Assembly: GCA_040954595.2 (NCBI GenBank) | Contig: CM082588.2 | Span: 10,230,001 to 10,294,000 of the forward strand | Origin: Balanoglossus misakiensis | Taxonomy: Eukaryota > Hemichordata | DNA: 64,000 nucleotides | Direction of reading: 5' to 3' | Part shown: in pieces, positions 48,801 through 59,092 of the stretch | Position numbering within the stretch: position 1 is the stretch's first letter | Layout of the letters: each line of letters starts with the position of its first letter | Notes under the pieces: model-generated | The model's input: the letters and a program-made list of their open reading frames with translations, nothing else | Told to the model about the DNA's origin: nothing | Databases searched by the model: none | Position numbers and translations under genes: made by a program

Positions 48801-51800
48801 CTCAAAATTTCGTCGATTTTGAAAAAAATCATAGGTTCGTCGATTTAAAAAAAAAAAAACATGGGTGAAAATCATCAAAAAATGACAAATTTTCGACTTT
48901 GCAAAATCTCACAATTTCGTCGATTTTTGAAAAAAATCATGGGAGAAAATCATCAAAAAATGACAAATTTTCGACTTTGCAAAATCTCAACATTTCGTCG
49001 ATTTTTGAAAAAAATCATGGGTGAAAATCATCAAAAAATGACAAATTTTCGACTTTGCAAAATCTCAACATTTCGTCGATTTTTGAAAAAAATCATGGGT
49101 GAAAATCATCAAAAAATGACAAATTTTCGACTTTGCAAAATCTCAAAATTTCGTCGATTTTGAAAAAAATCATAGGTTCGTCGTTTTTTTAAAAAAAAAA
49201 CATGGGTGAAAATCATCAAAAAATGACAAATTTTTGACTTTGCAAAATCTCACAATTTCGTCGATTTTTGAAAAAAATCATGGGTGAAAATCATCAAAAA
49301 ATGACAAATTTTCGACTTTGCAAAATCTCAAAATTTCGTCCATTTTAAAAAAAAAACATGGGGGAAAATCATCAAAAAATGACAAATTTTCGACTTTGCA
49401 AAATCTCAAAATTTCGTCGATTTTGAAAAAAACCATTGGGGGAAAATCATCAAAAAATGACAAATTTTCGACTTTGCAAAATCTCAAAATTTCGTCGATT
49501 TTGAAAAAAAACCATTGGGGGAAAATCATCAAAAAATGACAAATTTTCGACTTTGCAAAATCTCAAAATTTCGTCGATTTTGAAAAAAAACCATTGGGGG
49601 AAAATCATCAAAAAATTACAAATTTTCGACTTTGCAAAATCTCAACATTTCGTCGATTTTGAAAAAAAACCATTGGGGGAAAATCATCAAAAAATTACAA
49701 ATTTTCGACTTTGCAAAATCTCAAAATTTCGTCGATTTTGAAAAAAATCATAGGTTCGTCGATTTTAAAAAAAAACATGGGTGAAAATCATCAAAAAATG
49801 ACAAATTTTCGACTTTGCAAAATCTCACAATTTTGTCGATTTTTGAAAAAAATCATGGGAGAAAATCATCAAAAAATGACAAATTTTCGACTTTGCAAAA
49901 TCTCAAAATTTCGTCGATTTTGAAAAAAATCATAGGTTCGTCGATTTAAAAAAAAAAAACATGGGTGAAAATCATCAAAAAATGACAAATTTTCGACTTT
50001 GCAAAATCTCACAATTTCGTCGATTTTTGAAAAAAATCATGGGAGAAAATCATCAAAAAATGACAAATTTTCGACTTTGCAAAATCTCAACATTTCGTCG
50101 ATTTTTGAAAAAAATCATGGGTGAAAATCATCAAAAAATGACAAATTTTCGACTTTGCAAAATCTCAACATTTCGTCGATTTTTGAAAAAAATCATGGGT
50201 GAAAATCATCAAAAAATGACAAATTTTCGACTTTGCAAAATCTCAAAATTTCGTGGATTTTGAAAAAAATCATAGGTTCGTCGTTTTTTTTAAAAAAAAA
50301 ACATGGGTGAAAATCATCAAAAAATGACAAATTTTTGACTTTGCAAAATCTCAACATTTCGTCGATTTTTGAAAAAAATCATGGGAGAAAATCATCAAAA
50401 AATGACAAATTTTCGACTTTGCAAAATCTCAAAATTTCGTCGATTTTGAAAAAAATCATAGGTTCGTCGATTTAAAAAAAAAAAACATGGGTGAAAATCA
50501 TCAAAAAATGACAAATTTTCGACTTTGCAAAATCTCACAATTTCGTCGATTTTTGAAAAAAATCATGGGAGAAAATCATCAAAAAATGACAAATTTTCGA
50601 CTTTGCAAAATCTCAACATTTCGTCGATTTTTGAAAAAAATCATGGGTGAAAATCATCAAAAAATGACAAATTTTCGACTTTGCAAAATCTCAACATTTC
50701 GTCGATTTTTGAAAAAAATCATGGGTGAAAATCATCAAAAAATGACAAATTTTCGACTTTGCAAAATCTCAAAATTTCGTGGATTTTGAAAAAAATCATA
50801 GGTTCGTCGTTTTTTTTAAAAAAAAAACATGGGTGAAAATCATCAAAAAATGACAAATTTTTGACTTTGCAAAATCTCACAATTTCGTCGATTTTTGAAA
50901 AAAATCATGGGTGAAAATCATCAAAAAATGACAAATTTTCGACTTTGCAAAATCTCAAAATTTCGTCCATTTTAAAAAAAAAACATGGGGGAAAATCATC
51001 AAAAAATGACAAATTTTCGACTTTGCAAAATCTCAAAATTTCGTCGATTTTGAAAAAAACCATTGGGGGAAAATCATCAAAAAATGACAAATTTTCGACT
51101 TTGCAAAATCTCAAAATTTCGTCGATTTTGAAAAAAAACCATTGGGGGAAAATCATCAAAAAATTACAAATTTTCGACTTTGCAAAATCTCAACATTTCG
51201 TCGATTTTTGAAAAAAATCATGGGTGAAAATCATCAAAAAATGACAAATTTTCGACTTTGCAAAATCTCAAAATTTCGTCGATTTTGAAAAAAATCATAG
51301 GTTCGTCGATTTTAAAAAAAAAAACATGGGTGAAAATCATCAAAAAATGACAAATTTTCGACTTTGCAAAATCTCACAATTTTGTCGATTTTTGAAAAAA
51401 ATCATGGGAGAAAATCATCAAAAAATGACAAATTTTCGACTTTGCAAAATCTCAACATTTCGTCGATTTTTGAAAAAAATCATGGGTGAAAATCATCAAA
51501 AAATGACAAATTTTCGACTGTGCAAAATCTCAAAATTTCGTCGATTTTTGAAAAAAAATCATGGTTGAAAATCATCAAAAAATGACAAAATTTTCGACTT
51601 TGCAAAATCACACAATTTCGTCGATTTTGAAAAAAATCATAGGTTCGTCGATTTTTAAAAAAAAAACATGGGTGAAAATCATCAAAAAATGACAAATTTT
51701 CGACTTTGCAAAATCTTAAAATTTCGTCGATTTTTGAAAAAAAATCATGGGTGAAAATCATCAAAAAATGACACATTTTCGACTTTGCAAAATCTAAAAA

Positions 51801-51926
51801 TTTCGTCGATTTTTGAAAAAAAATCATGGGTAAAAATCATCAAAAAATGACAAATTTTCGACTTTGCAAAATCTCAAAATTTCGTCGATTTTGAAAAAAA
51901 ACATTGGGGGAAAATCATCAAAAAAT
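28927..51926 (+). repeat. Main satellite domain B, about 78-bp monomers with long-range repeats
   Basis: Monomers here carry tctcacaatttcg or tctcaacatttcg, tgggagaaaatc, ccattgggggaaaatc, and the marker run ttgctaaatctcaaaa with gtcggtttttg and aataatatggg. Blocks repeat at intervals of 1881, 1724 and 2110 bp (markers at 34342, 36223, 37947, 40057). Further intervals are 1907 bp (44278 and 46185), 705 bp (44876 and 45581), 916 bp (47945 and 48861), 526 bp (49961 and 50487) and 1627 bp (49278 and 50905). The longest periodic open frame (179 codons at 36983-37522) is repeated at 39093-39632. No promoter, non-repeat exon or RNA gene was seen. Confidence 0.95.
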
Positions 51927-51989
51927 AGCGTCAAGGACACTGTGGTCCCATTTGAGGACATAGCTCATAGCAACATAGCAATAAGCATA

Positions 51990-52890
51990 TCTACTCTGGA
52001 TGCCAAGATATGGAAAAGTAGGTCAAAGGTCACCTGAGGTCATGCAAAATTTGGGCAAGACATTTTGACCCTATACTGGTCCATGTTCAACAAAACAAAA
52101 CCTATAGCCCTATTGGTTAGCCTGGAATTAGGTATGCACATAATTAATGAGATATGCAGGTGTCACAGGTGACCTTCAATTTTGGCTTTTCAATTTTAGT
52201 CCCAACCCTCCAAACGCGAAGTCTGTACCTGCTCTGGATGCCAAGATATGGAAAAGTAGGTCAAAGGTCACCTGAGATCATGCAAAATTTGGGCAAGAAA
52301 TTTTGACCCTATACTGGTCCATGTTCAACAAAAAGCAAACCTATAGCCCTATTGGTTAGCCTGGAATTAGGTATGCACAAAATTAATGAGATATGCAGGT
52401 GTCACAGGTGACCCCCAATTTTGGCTTTTCAATTTTAGTCCCAACCCTCCAAACGCCAAGTCTGTACCTGCTCTGGATGCCAAGATATGGAAAAGTAGGT
52501 CAAAGGTCACCTGAGGTCATGCAAAATTTGGGTAAGAAATTTTGACCCTATACTGGTCCATGCTCAACAAAAACCAAAAGTATAGCCCTATTGGTTAGCC
52601 TGGAATTAGGTATGCACATAATTAATGAGATATGCAGGTGTCACAGGTGACCCATATTTTGGCTTTTCAATTTTAGTCCCAACCCTCCAAACGCCAAGTC
52701 TGTACCTGCTCTGGATGCCGAGATATAGCAAAGTAGGTCAAAGGTCACCTGAGGTCACCCAAAATTTGGGCAAGAAATTTTGACCCTATACTGGTCCATG
52801 TCCCACAAGAACGAAACCTCTAGCCCTATTAGTTAGCCCGGAATTAGGTATGCACATAATTAATGTGTTAAGCAGGTGTTACAGGTAGGC
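51990..52890 (+). repeat. Four tandem units of about 238 bp with AGGTCA motifs, copy 1
   Basis: Units contain ctctggatgccaagatatgg, then aggtcaaaggtcacctgagg, ttttgaccctatactggtcc, gccctattggttagcctgg, aattaggtatgcaca, and aggtgtcacaggtgacc. The direct repeat AGGTCA-A-AGGTCA starts at 52020, 52258, 52497 and 52735, intervals of 238, 239 and 238. A third AGGTCA follows after CCTG in units 1, 3 and 4; unit 2 has agatca. The spacing is that of a DR1 followed by a DR4 arrangement of nuclear-receptor half-sites. Whether any receptor binds here is unknown. Confidence 0.85.
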
Positions 52891-53383
52891 CCAAAAATTT
52901 GCCTTTTATTTTGGCCCCATTGTGCTCACGGACCAATAGACAGTCACTGTACAGGACTATTGCACAGACCAGAATTCCACAATAAGACGTGGACATAGCT
53001 TAACCATAGAGGTATAAGTAAAGTTATAAATTTAATAAAAAGACTAAAAAATTCATAAAAAATAAAACATCCATGATATTAACTTAACACTTACAGGTCG
53101 ATGTGAGGTTGACATAAGGTACATGCATACCAATTTTCAAAGCAATCTGACCAGTAGTTGTTGACTTTCAGAGTTTTGATAAATTTCACATTTTACTGGC
53201 TAATTTGCATATTTTTGGGCCTGGCAACTTCGTTTGGACAAACTCCCATCTACAGCCCAGCCTGCACCTACACACCAAATATTGAGGTGTTACGCACAGC
53301 GGTTTTCAAGTTTTTGATGTGGACGGACATACAGACATACATACATCCATACATACATCCATACAGACGCAACCCATCCCATA

Positions 53384-53420
53384 AGGTCCCATGGTATATA
53401 GGCCTATACCAATGGGACCT
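53384..53420. other. Terminal hairpin of the 1494-bp element, copy 1
   Basis: Stem arms aggtcccat-ggtata (53384-53398) and tatacc-a-atgggacct (53405-53420) pair over 15 bp with one bulged A and a 6-nt loop, taggcc. The right arm ends exactly at the element-satellite boundary, so the hairpin is probably part of the element's end structure. Confidence 0.8.
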
Positions 53421-54497
53421 AAAAATGACAAATTATCGACTTTGCAAAATCTCACAATTTCGTCGATTTTTGAAAAAAATCATGGGTGAAAATCATCAAA
53501 AAATGACAAATTTTCGACTTTGCAAAATCTCAACATTTCGTCGATTTTTGAAAAAAATCATGGGTGAAAATCATCAAAAAATGACAAATTTTCGACTTTG
53601 CAAAATCTCAAAATTTCGTCAATTTTGAAAAAAATCATAGGTTCGTCGATTTTAAAAAAAAAAACATGGGTGAAAATCATCAAAAAATGACAAATTTTCG
53701 ACTTTGCAAAATCTCACAATTTCGTCGATTTTTGAAAAAAATCATGGGAGAAAATCATCAAAAAATGACAAATTTTCGACTTTGCAAAATCTCAACATTT
53801 CGTCGATTTTTGAAAAAAATCATGGGTGAAAATCATCAAAAAATGACAAATTTTCGACTGTGCAAAATCTCAAAATTTCGTCGATTTTTGAAAAAAAATC
53901 ATGGTTGAAAATCATCAAAAAATGACAAAATTTTCGACTTTGCAAAATCACACAATTTCGTCGATTTTGAAAAAAATCATAGGTTCGTCGATTTTTTAAA
54001 AAAAACATGGGTGAAAATCATCAAAAAATGACAAATTTTCGACTTTGCAAAATCTTAAAATTTCGTCGATTTTTTAAAAAAAATCATGGGTGAAAATCAT
54101 CAAAAAATGACACATTTTCGACTTTGCAAAATCTTAAAATTTCGTCGATTTTTGAGAAAAATCATGGGTGAAAATCATCAAAAAATGACAAATTTTCGAC
54201 TTTGCAAAATCTCAAAATTTCGTCGATTTTTGAAAAAAATCATGGGTGAAAATCATCAAAAAATGACAAATTTTCGACTTTGCAAAATCTCAAAATTTTG
54301 TCGATTTTTGAAAAAAATCATAGGTGAAAATCATCAAAAAATGACAAATTTTCGACTTCGCAAAATCTCAAAATTTCGTCAATTTTTGAAAAAATCAGGG
54401 GTAAAAATCATCAAAAAATGACAAATTTTCGTCTTTGCTAAATCTCAAAATTTCGTCGGTTTTTGAAAAATAATATGGGTGAAAATCATCAAAAAAT
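53421..54497 (+). repeat. Satellite between the two 1494-bp elements
   Basis: Plus-oriented 78-bp satellite resumes at the element's right edge with aaaaatgacaaattatcgac. Marker variants match those at 51190-51840 (offset about 2340 bp) and 55992-57068 (offset about 2570 bp). Together with the element on its left, this segment forms the 2571-bp tandem unit. No gene is present; a 156-codon frame at 53158-53628 joins element sequence to satellite and is spurious. Confidence 0.93.
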
Positions 54498-55991
54498 AGC
54501 GTCAAGGACACTGTGGTCCCATTTGAGGACATAGCTCATAGCAACATAGCAATAAGCATATCTACTCTGGATGCCAAGATATGGAAAAGTAGGTCAAAGG
54601 TCACCTGAGGTCATGCAAAATTTGGGCAAGACATTTTGACCCTATACTGGTCCATGTTCAACAAAACAAAAGCTATAGCCCTATTGGTTAGCCTGGAATT
54701 AGGTATGCACATAATTAATGAGATATGCAGGTGTCACAGGTGACCTTCAATTTTGGCTTTTCAATTTTAGTCCCAACCCTCCAAACGCGAAGTCTGTACC
54801 TGCTCTGGATGCCAAGATATGGAAAAGTAGGTCAAAGGTCACCTGAGATCATGCAAAATTTGGGCAAGAAATTTTGACCCTATACTGGTCCATGTTCAAC
54901 AAAAAGCAAACCTATAGCCCTATTGGTTAGCCTGGAATTAGGTATGCACAAAATTAATGAGATATGCAGGTGTCACAGGTGACCCCCAATTTTGGCTTTT
55001 CAATTTTAGTCCCAACCCTCCAAACGCCAAGTCTGTACCTGCTCTGGATGCCAAGATATGGAAAAGTAGGTCAAAGGTCACCTGAGGTCATGCAAAATTT
55101 GGGTAAGAAATTTTGACCCTATACTGGTCCATGCTCAACAAAAACCAAAAGTATAGCCCTATTGGTTAGCCTGGAATTAGGTATGCACATAATTAATGAG
55201 ATATGCAGGTGTCACAGGTGACCCATATTTTGGCTTTTCAATTTTAGTCCCAACCCTCCAAACGCCAAGTCTGTACCTGCTCTGGATGCCGAGATATAGC
55301 AAAGTAGGTCAAAGGTCACCTGAGGTCACCCAAAATTTGGGCAAGAAATTTTGACCCTATACTGGTCCATGTCCCACAAGAACGAAACCTCTAGCCCTAT
55401 TAGTTAGCCCGGAATTAGGTATGCACATAATTAATGTGTTAAGCAGGTGTTACAGGTAAGCCCAAAAATTTGCCTTTTATTTTGGCCCCATTGTGCTCAC
55501 GGACCAATAGACAGTCACTGTACAGGACTATTGCACAGACCAGAATTCCACAATAAGACGTGGACAAAGCTTAACCATAGAGGTATAAGTAAAGTTATAA
55601 ATTTAATAAAAAGACTAAAAAATTCATAAAAAATAAAACATCCATGATATTAACTTAACACTTACAGGTCGATGTGAGGTTGACATAAGGTACATGCATA
55701 CCAATTTTCAAAGCAATCTGACCAGTAGTTGTTGACTTTCAGAGTTTTGATAAATTTCACATTTTACTGGCTAATTTGCATATTTTTGGGCCTGGCAACT
55801 TCGTTTGGACAAACTCCCATCTACAGCCCAGCCTGCACCTACACACCAAATATTGAGGTGTTACGCGCAGCGGTTTTCAAGTTTTTGATGTGGACGGACA
55901 TACAGACATACATACATCCATACATACATCCATACAGACGCAACCCATCCCATAAGGTCCCATGGTATATAGGCCTATACCAATGGGACCT
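54498..55991. mobile_element. 1494-bp non-autonomous element, copy 2
   Basis: This is a copy of 51927-53420 at an offset of 2571 bp. I noticed only four substitutions: acaaaacct to acaaaagct, aggtaggccc to aggtaagccc, ggacatagc to ggacaaagc, and acgcacagc to acgcgcagc. The satellite to the right is duplicated with it, and the start point inside the satellite is the same, so this arose by segmental duplication and not by a second insertion. The DR1-like motifs and terminal hairpin (55955-55991) are preserved. Confidence 0.75.
54561..55461 (+). repeat. Four tandem units of about 238 bp with AGGTCA motifs, copy 2
   Basis: These are the same four units as in copy 1. The AGGTCA-A-AGGTCA motifs lie 2571 bp downstream of theirs (from 54591), with the same degenerate third half-site in unit 2. 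Confidence 0.85.
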
Positions 55992-58911
55992 AAAAATGAC
56001 AAATTATCGACTTTGCAAAATCTCACAATTTCGTCGATTTTTGAAAAAAATCATGGGTGAAAATCATCAAAAAATGACAAATTTTCGACTTTGCAAAATC
56101 TCAACATTTCGTCGATTTTTGAAAAAAATCATGGGTGAAAATCATCAAAAAATGACAAATTTTCGACTTTGCAAAATCTCAAAATTTCGTCGATTTTGAA
56201 AAAAATCATAGGTTCGTCGATTTAAAAAAAAAACGGGTGAAAATCATCAAAAAATGACAAATTTTCGACTTTGCAAAATCTCACAATTTCGTCGATTTTT
56301 GAAAAAAATCATGGGAGAAAATCATCAAAAAATGACAAATTTTCGACTTTGCAAAATCTCAACATTTCGTCGATTTTTGAAAAAAATCATGGGTGAAAAT
56401 CATCAAAAAATGACAAATTTTCGACTGTGCAAAATCTCAAAATTTCGTCGATTTTTGAAAAAAAATCATGGTTGAAAATCATCAAAAAATGACAAAATTT
56501 TCGACTTTGCAAAATCACACAATTTCGTCGATTTTGAAAAAAATCATAGGTTCGTCGATTTTAAAAAAAAAACATGGGTGAAAATCATCAAAAAATGACA
56601 AATTTTCGACTTTGCAAAATCTTAAAATTTCGTCGATTTTTTAAAAAAAATCATGGGTGAAAATCATCAAAAAATGACACATTTTCGACTTTGCAAAATC
56701 TTAAAATTTCGTCGATTTTTGAGAAAAATCATGGGTGAAAATCATCAAAAAATGACAAATTTTCGACTTTGCAAAATCTCAAAATTTCGTCGATTTTTGA
56801 AAAAAATCATGGGTGAAAATCATCAAAAAATGACAAATTTTCGACTTTGCAAAATCTCAAAATTTTGTCGATTTTTGAAAAAAATCATAAGTGAAAATCA
56901 TCAAAAAATGACAAATTTTCGACTTCGCAAAATCTCAAAATTTCGTCAATTTTTGAAAAAATCAGGGGTAAAAATCATCAAAAAATGACAAATTTTCGTC
57001 TTTGCTAAATCTCAAAATTTCGTCGGTTTTTGAAAAATAATATGGGTGAAAATCATCAAAAAATGACAAATTTTCGACTTTGCAAAATCTCAAAATTTCG
57101 TCCATTTTTGAAAAAAAATCATGGGTAAAAATCATCAAAAAATGACAAATTTTCGTCTTTGCAAAATCTCAAAATTTCGTCCATTTAAAAAAAAACATGG
57201 GGGAAAATCATCAAAAAATGACAAATTTTCGTCTTTGCAAAATCTCAAAATTTCGTCCATTTAAAAAAAAAAACATGGGTGAAAATCATCAAAAAATGAC
57301 AAATTTTCGACTTTGCAAAATCTCAAAATTTCGTCGATTTTTGAAAAAAAATCATGGGTGAAAATCATCAAAAAATGACAAATTTTCGTCTTTGCAAAAT
57401 CTCAAAATTTCGTCCATTTTAGAAAAAAAACATGGGGCAAAATCATCAAAAAATGACAAATTTTCGACTTTGCAAAATCTCAAAATTTCGTCGATTTTTG
57501 AAAAAAAATCATGGGTGAAAATCATCAAAAAAAGACAAATTTTCGTCTTTGCAAAATCTCAAAATTTCGTCCATTTTTGAATAAAAATCATGGGTAAAAA
57601 TCATCAAAAATGACAAATTTTCGTCTTTGCAAAATCTCAAATTTTCGTCGATTTTTGAAAAAAAATCATGGTTGAAAATCATCAAAAAATGACAAAATTT
57701 TCGACTTTGTAAAATCACAAAATTTCGTCGATTTTGAAAAAAATCATAGGTTCGTCGATTTTTTAAAAAAAAAACATGGGTGAAAATCATCAAAAAATGA
57801 CAAATTTTCGACTTTGCAAAATCTCAAAATTTCGTCGATTTTTGAAAAAAAATCATGGGTGAAAATCATCAAAAAATGACACATTTTCGATTATGCAAAA
57901 TCTCAAAATTTCGTCGATTTTTGAAAAAAAATCATGGGTAAAAATCATCAAAAAATGACAAATTTACGTCTTTGCAAAATCTAAAAATTTCGTCGATTTT
58001 TGAAAAATAATATGAGTGAAAATCATCAAAAAATGGCAAATTTTCGACTTTGCAAAATCTCAAAATTTCGTCCATTTAAAAAAAAAAAACGGGGGAAAAT
58101 CATCAAAAAATGACAAATTTTCGACTTTGCAAAATCTCAAAATTTCGTCGATTTTTGAAAAAAAATCATGGGTGAAAATCATCAAAAAATGACAAATTTT
58201 CGTCTTTGCAAAATCTCAAAATTTCGTCCATTTTAAAAAAAAAACATGGGGCAAAATCATCAAAAAATGACAAATTTTCGACTTTGCAAAATCTCAAAAT
58301 TTCGTCGATTTTTGAAAAAAAATCATGGGTGAAAATCATCAAAAAATGACAAATTTTCGTCTTTGCAAAATCTCAAAATTTCGTCCATTTTTGAATAAAA
58401 ATCATGGGTAAAAATAATCAAAAATGACAAATTTTCGTCTTTGCAAAATCTCAAATTTTCGTCGATTTTTGAAAAAAAATCATGGGAGAAAATCATCAAA
58501 AAATGACAAATTTTCGACTTTGCAAAATCTCAACATTTCGTCGATTTTTGAAAAAAATCATGGGTGAAAATCATCAAAAAATGACAAATTTTCGACTTTG
58601 CAAAATCTCAACATTTCGTCGATTTTTGAAAAAAATCATGGGTGAAAATCATCAAAAAATGACAAATTTTCGACTTTGCAAAGTCTCAACATTTCGTCGA
58701 TTTTTGAAAAAATCATGGGTGAAAATCATCAAAAAATGACAAAATTTTCGACTTTGCAAAATCTCAAAATTTCGTCGATTTTGAAAAAAATCATAGGTTC
58801 GTCGATTTTTTAAAAAAAAACATGGGTGAAAATCATCAAAAAATGACAAATTTTTGACTTTGCAAAATCTCACAATTTCGTCGATTTTCGTCCATTTAAA
58901 AAAAAATCATG
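55992..58911 (+). repeat. Satellite array, right end
   Basis: The plus-oriented satellite continues to 58911, where the monomer stops inside its catggg block (aaaaatcatg) at the first base of the retrotransposon repeat. Variants here include cgtccatttaaaaaaaa, ggggcaaaatc and aaaatgacaaatttacgtc. The last monomer is irregular (cgtcgattttcgtccattt), which suggests a small deletion or exchange close to the insertion. Whether the array continues beyond the retrotransposon cannot be seen. Confidence 0.93.
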
Positions 58912-59084
58912 TAGGTAACATTGCGATCAACGGCATAATGTTACCCAATTAAGCAACTCGAAAAGGGGCGCCCTCAACCTCAAACGAGCCTCAGAAATCC
59001 CATAATCCATCACTCACGGCCACTTCAAGGGTTCGGAGCGTGTCCTGCAGTGCTCGCTCTCTCTGCCTCAATTTCAATTTCTCA
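58912..59084 (+). repeat. Left direct terminal repeat (A1) of the retrotransposon
   Basis: It starts taggtaacattgcgatc and matches 63828-64000 at all but two positions (58994 G versus A; 59054 T versus A). The match is cut only by the window edge, so 173 bp is a minimum. It carries an inverted repeat at its start and ends 8 bases before the ATG of the first gene, so promoter and leader must lie inside it. No clear TATA box is visible. Confidence 0.92.
58914..58945. promoter_or_regulatory. Inverted repeat around a 14-nt spacer, candidate recombinase site (A1)
   Basis: Arms ggtaacatt (58914-58922) and aatgttacc (58937-58945) are perfect reverse complements separated by gcgatcaacggcat. Tyrosine recombinases often bind short inverted arms flanking an asymmetric spacer where strands are exchanged. 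Its position at the very edge of the terminal repeat makes this a candidate core site. The assignment is inference. Confidence 0.5.
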
Positions 59085-59092
59085 CCGTTATT

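Larger units (their letters stand above)
51927..53420. mobile_element. 1494-bp non-autonomous element, copy 1
   Basis: This island of non-satellite sequence starts agcgtcaaggacactgtgg and ends aatgggacct. It is bordered by satellite sequence sharing AAAAAT on both sides, a plausible short target duplication in an A-rich site. It contains four tandem units of about 238 bp. A unique-looking 3' part has a simple-sequence tract (acatacatccatacatac, near 53337-53365) and a terminal hairpin. GGTCCCATT at 51944-51952 is repeated inverted at the right end, so the ends are partly inverted. I see no transposase or reverse transcriptase. It could be a MITE-like or SINE-like element. CTAA at the right end recalls a Helitron terminus, but the hairpin reaches the boundary itself, unlike a typical Helitron. 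Confidence 0.65.

Noticed and set aside
28927-51926. CRISPR-like array
   Set aside because: Periodic repeats are present, but there are no unique spacers between them; the whole period is conserved and the context is eukaryotic.
53405-53424. Helitron 3' end (hairpin followed by CTAA)
   Set aside because: In Helitrons the hairpin lies several bases before CTRR. Here the stem includes the boundary, the left end lacks TC, and a short AAAAAT duplication is visible.
53158-53628. 156-codon frame with a hydrophobic N-terminus (and its copy at 55729-56199) as a secreted or membrane protein
   Set aside because: It starts in the non-coding 3' part of the 1494-bp element, runs through the simple-sequence tract and hairpin, and ends in satellite; it is a chimera of repeats.
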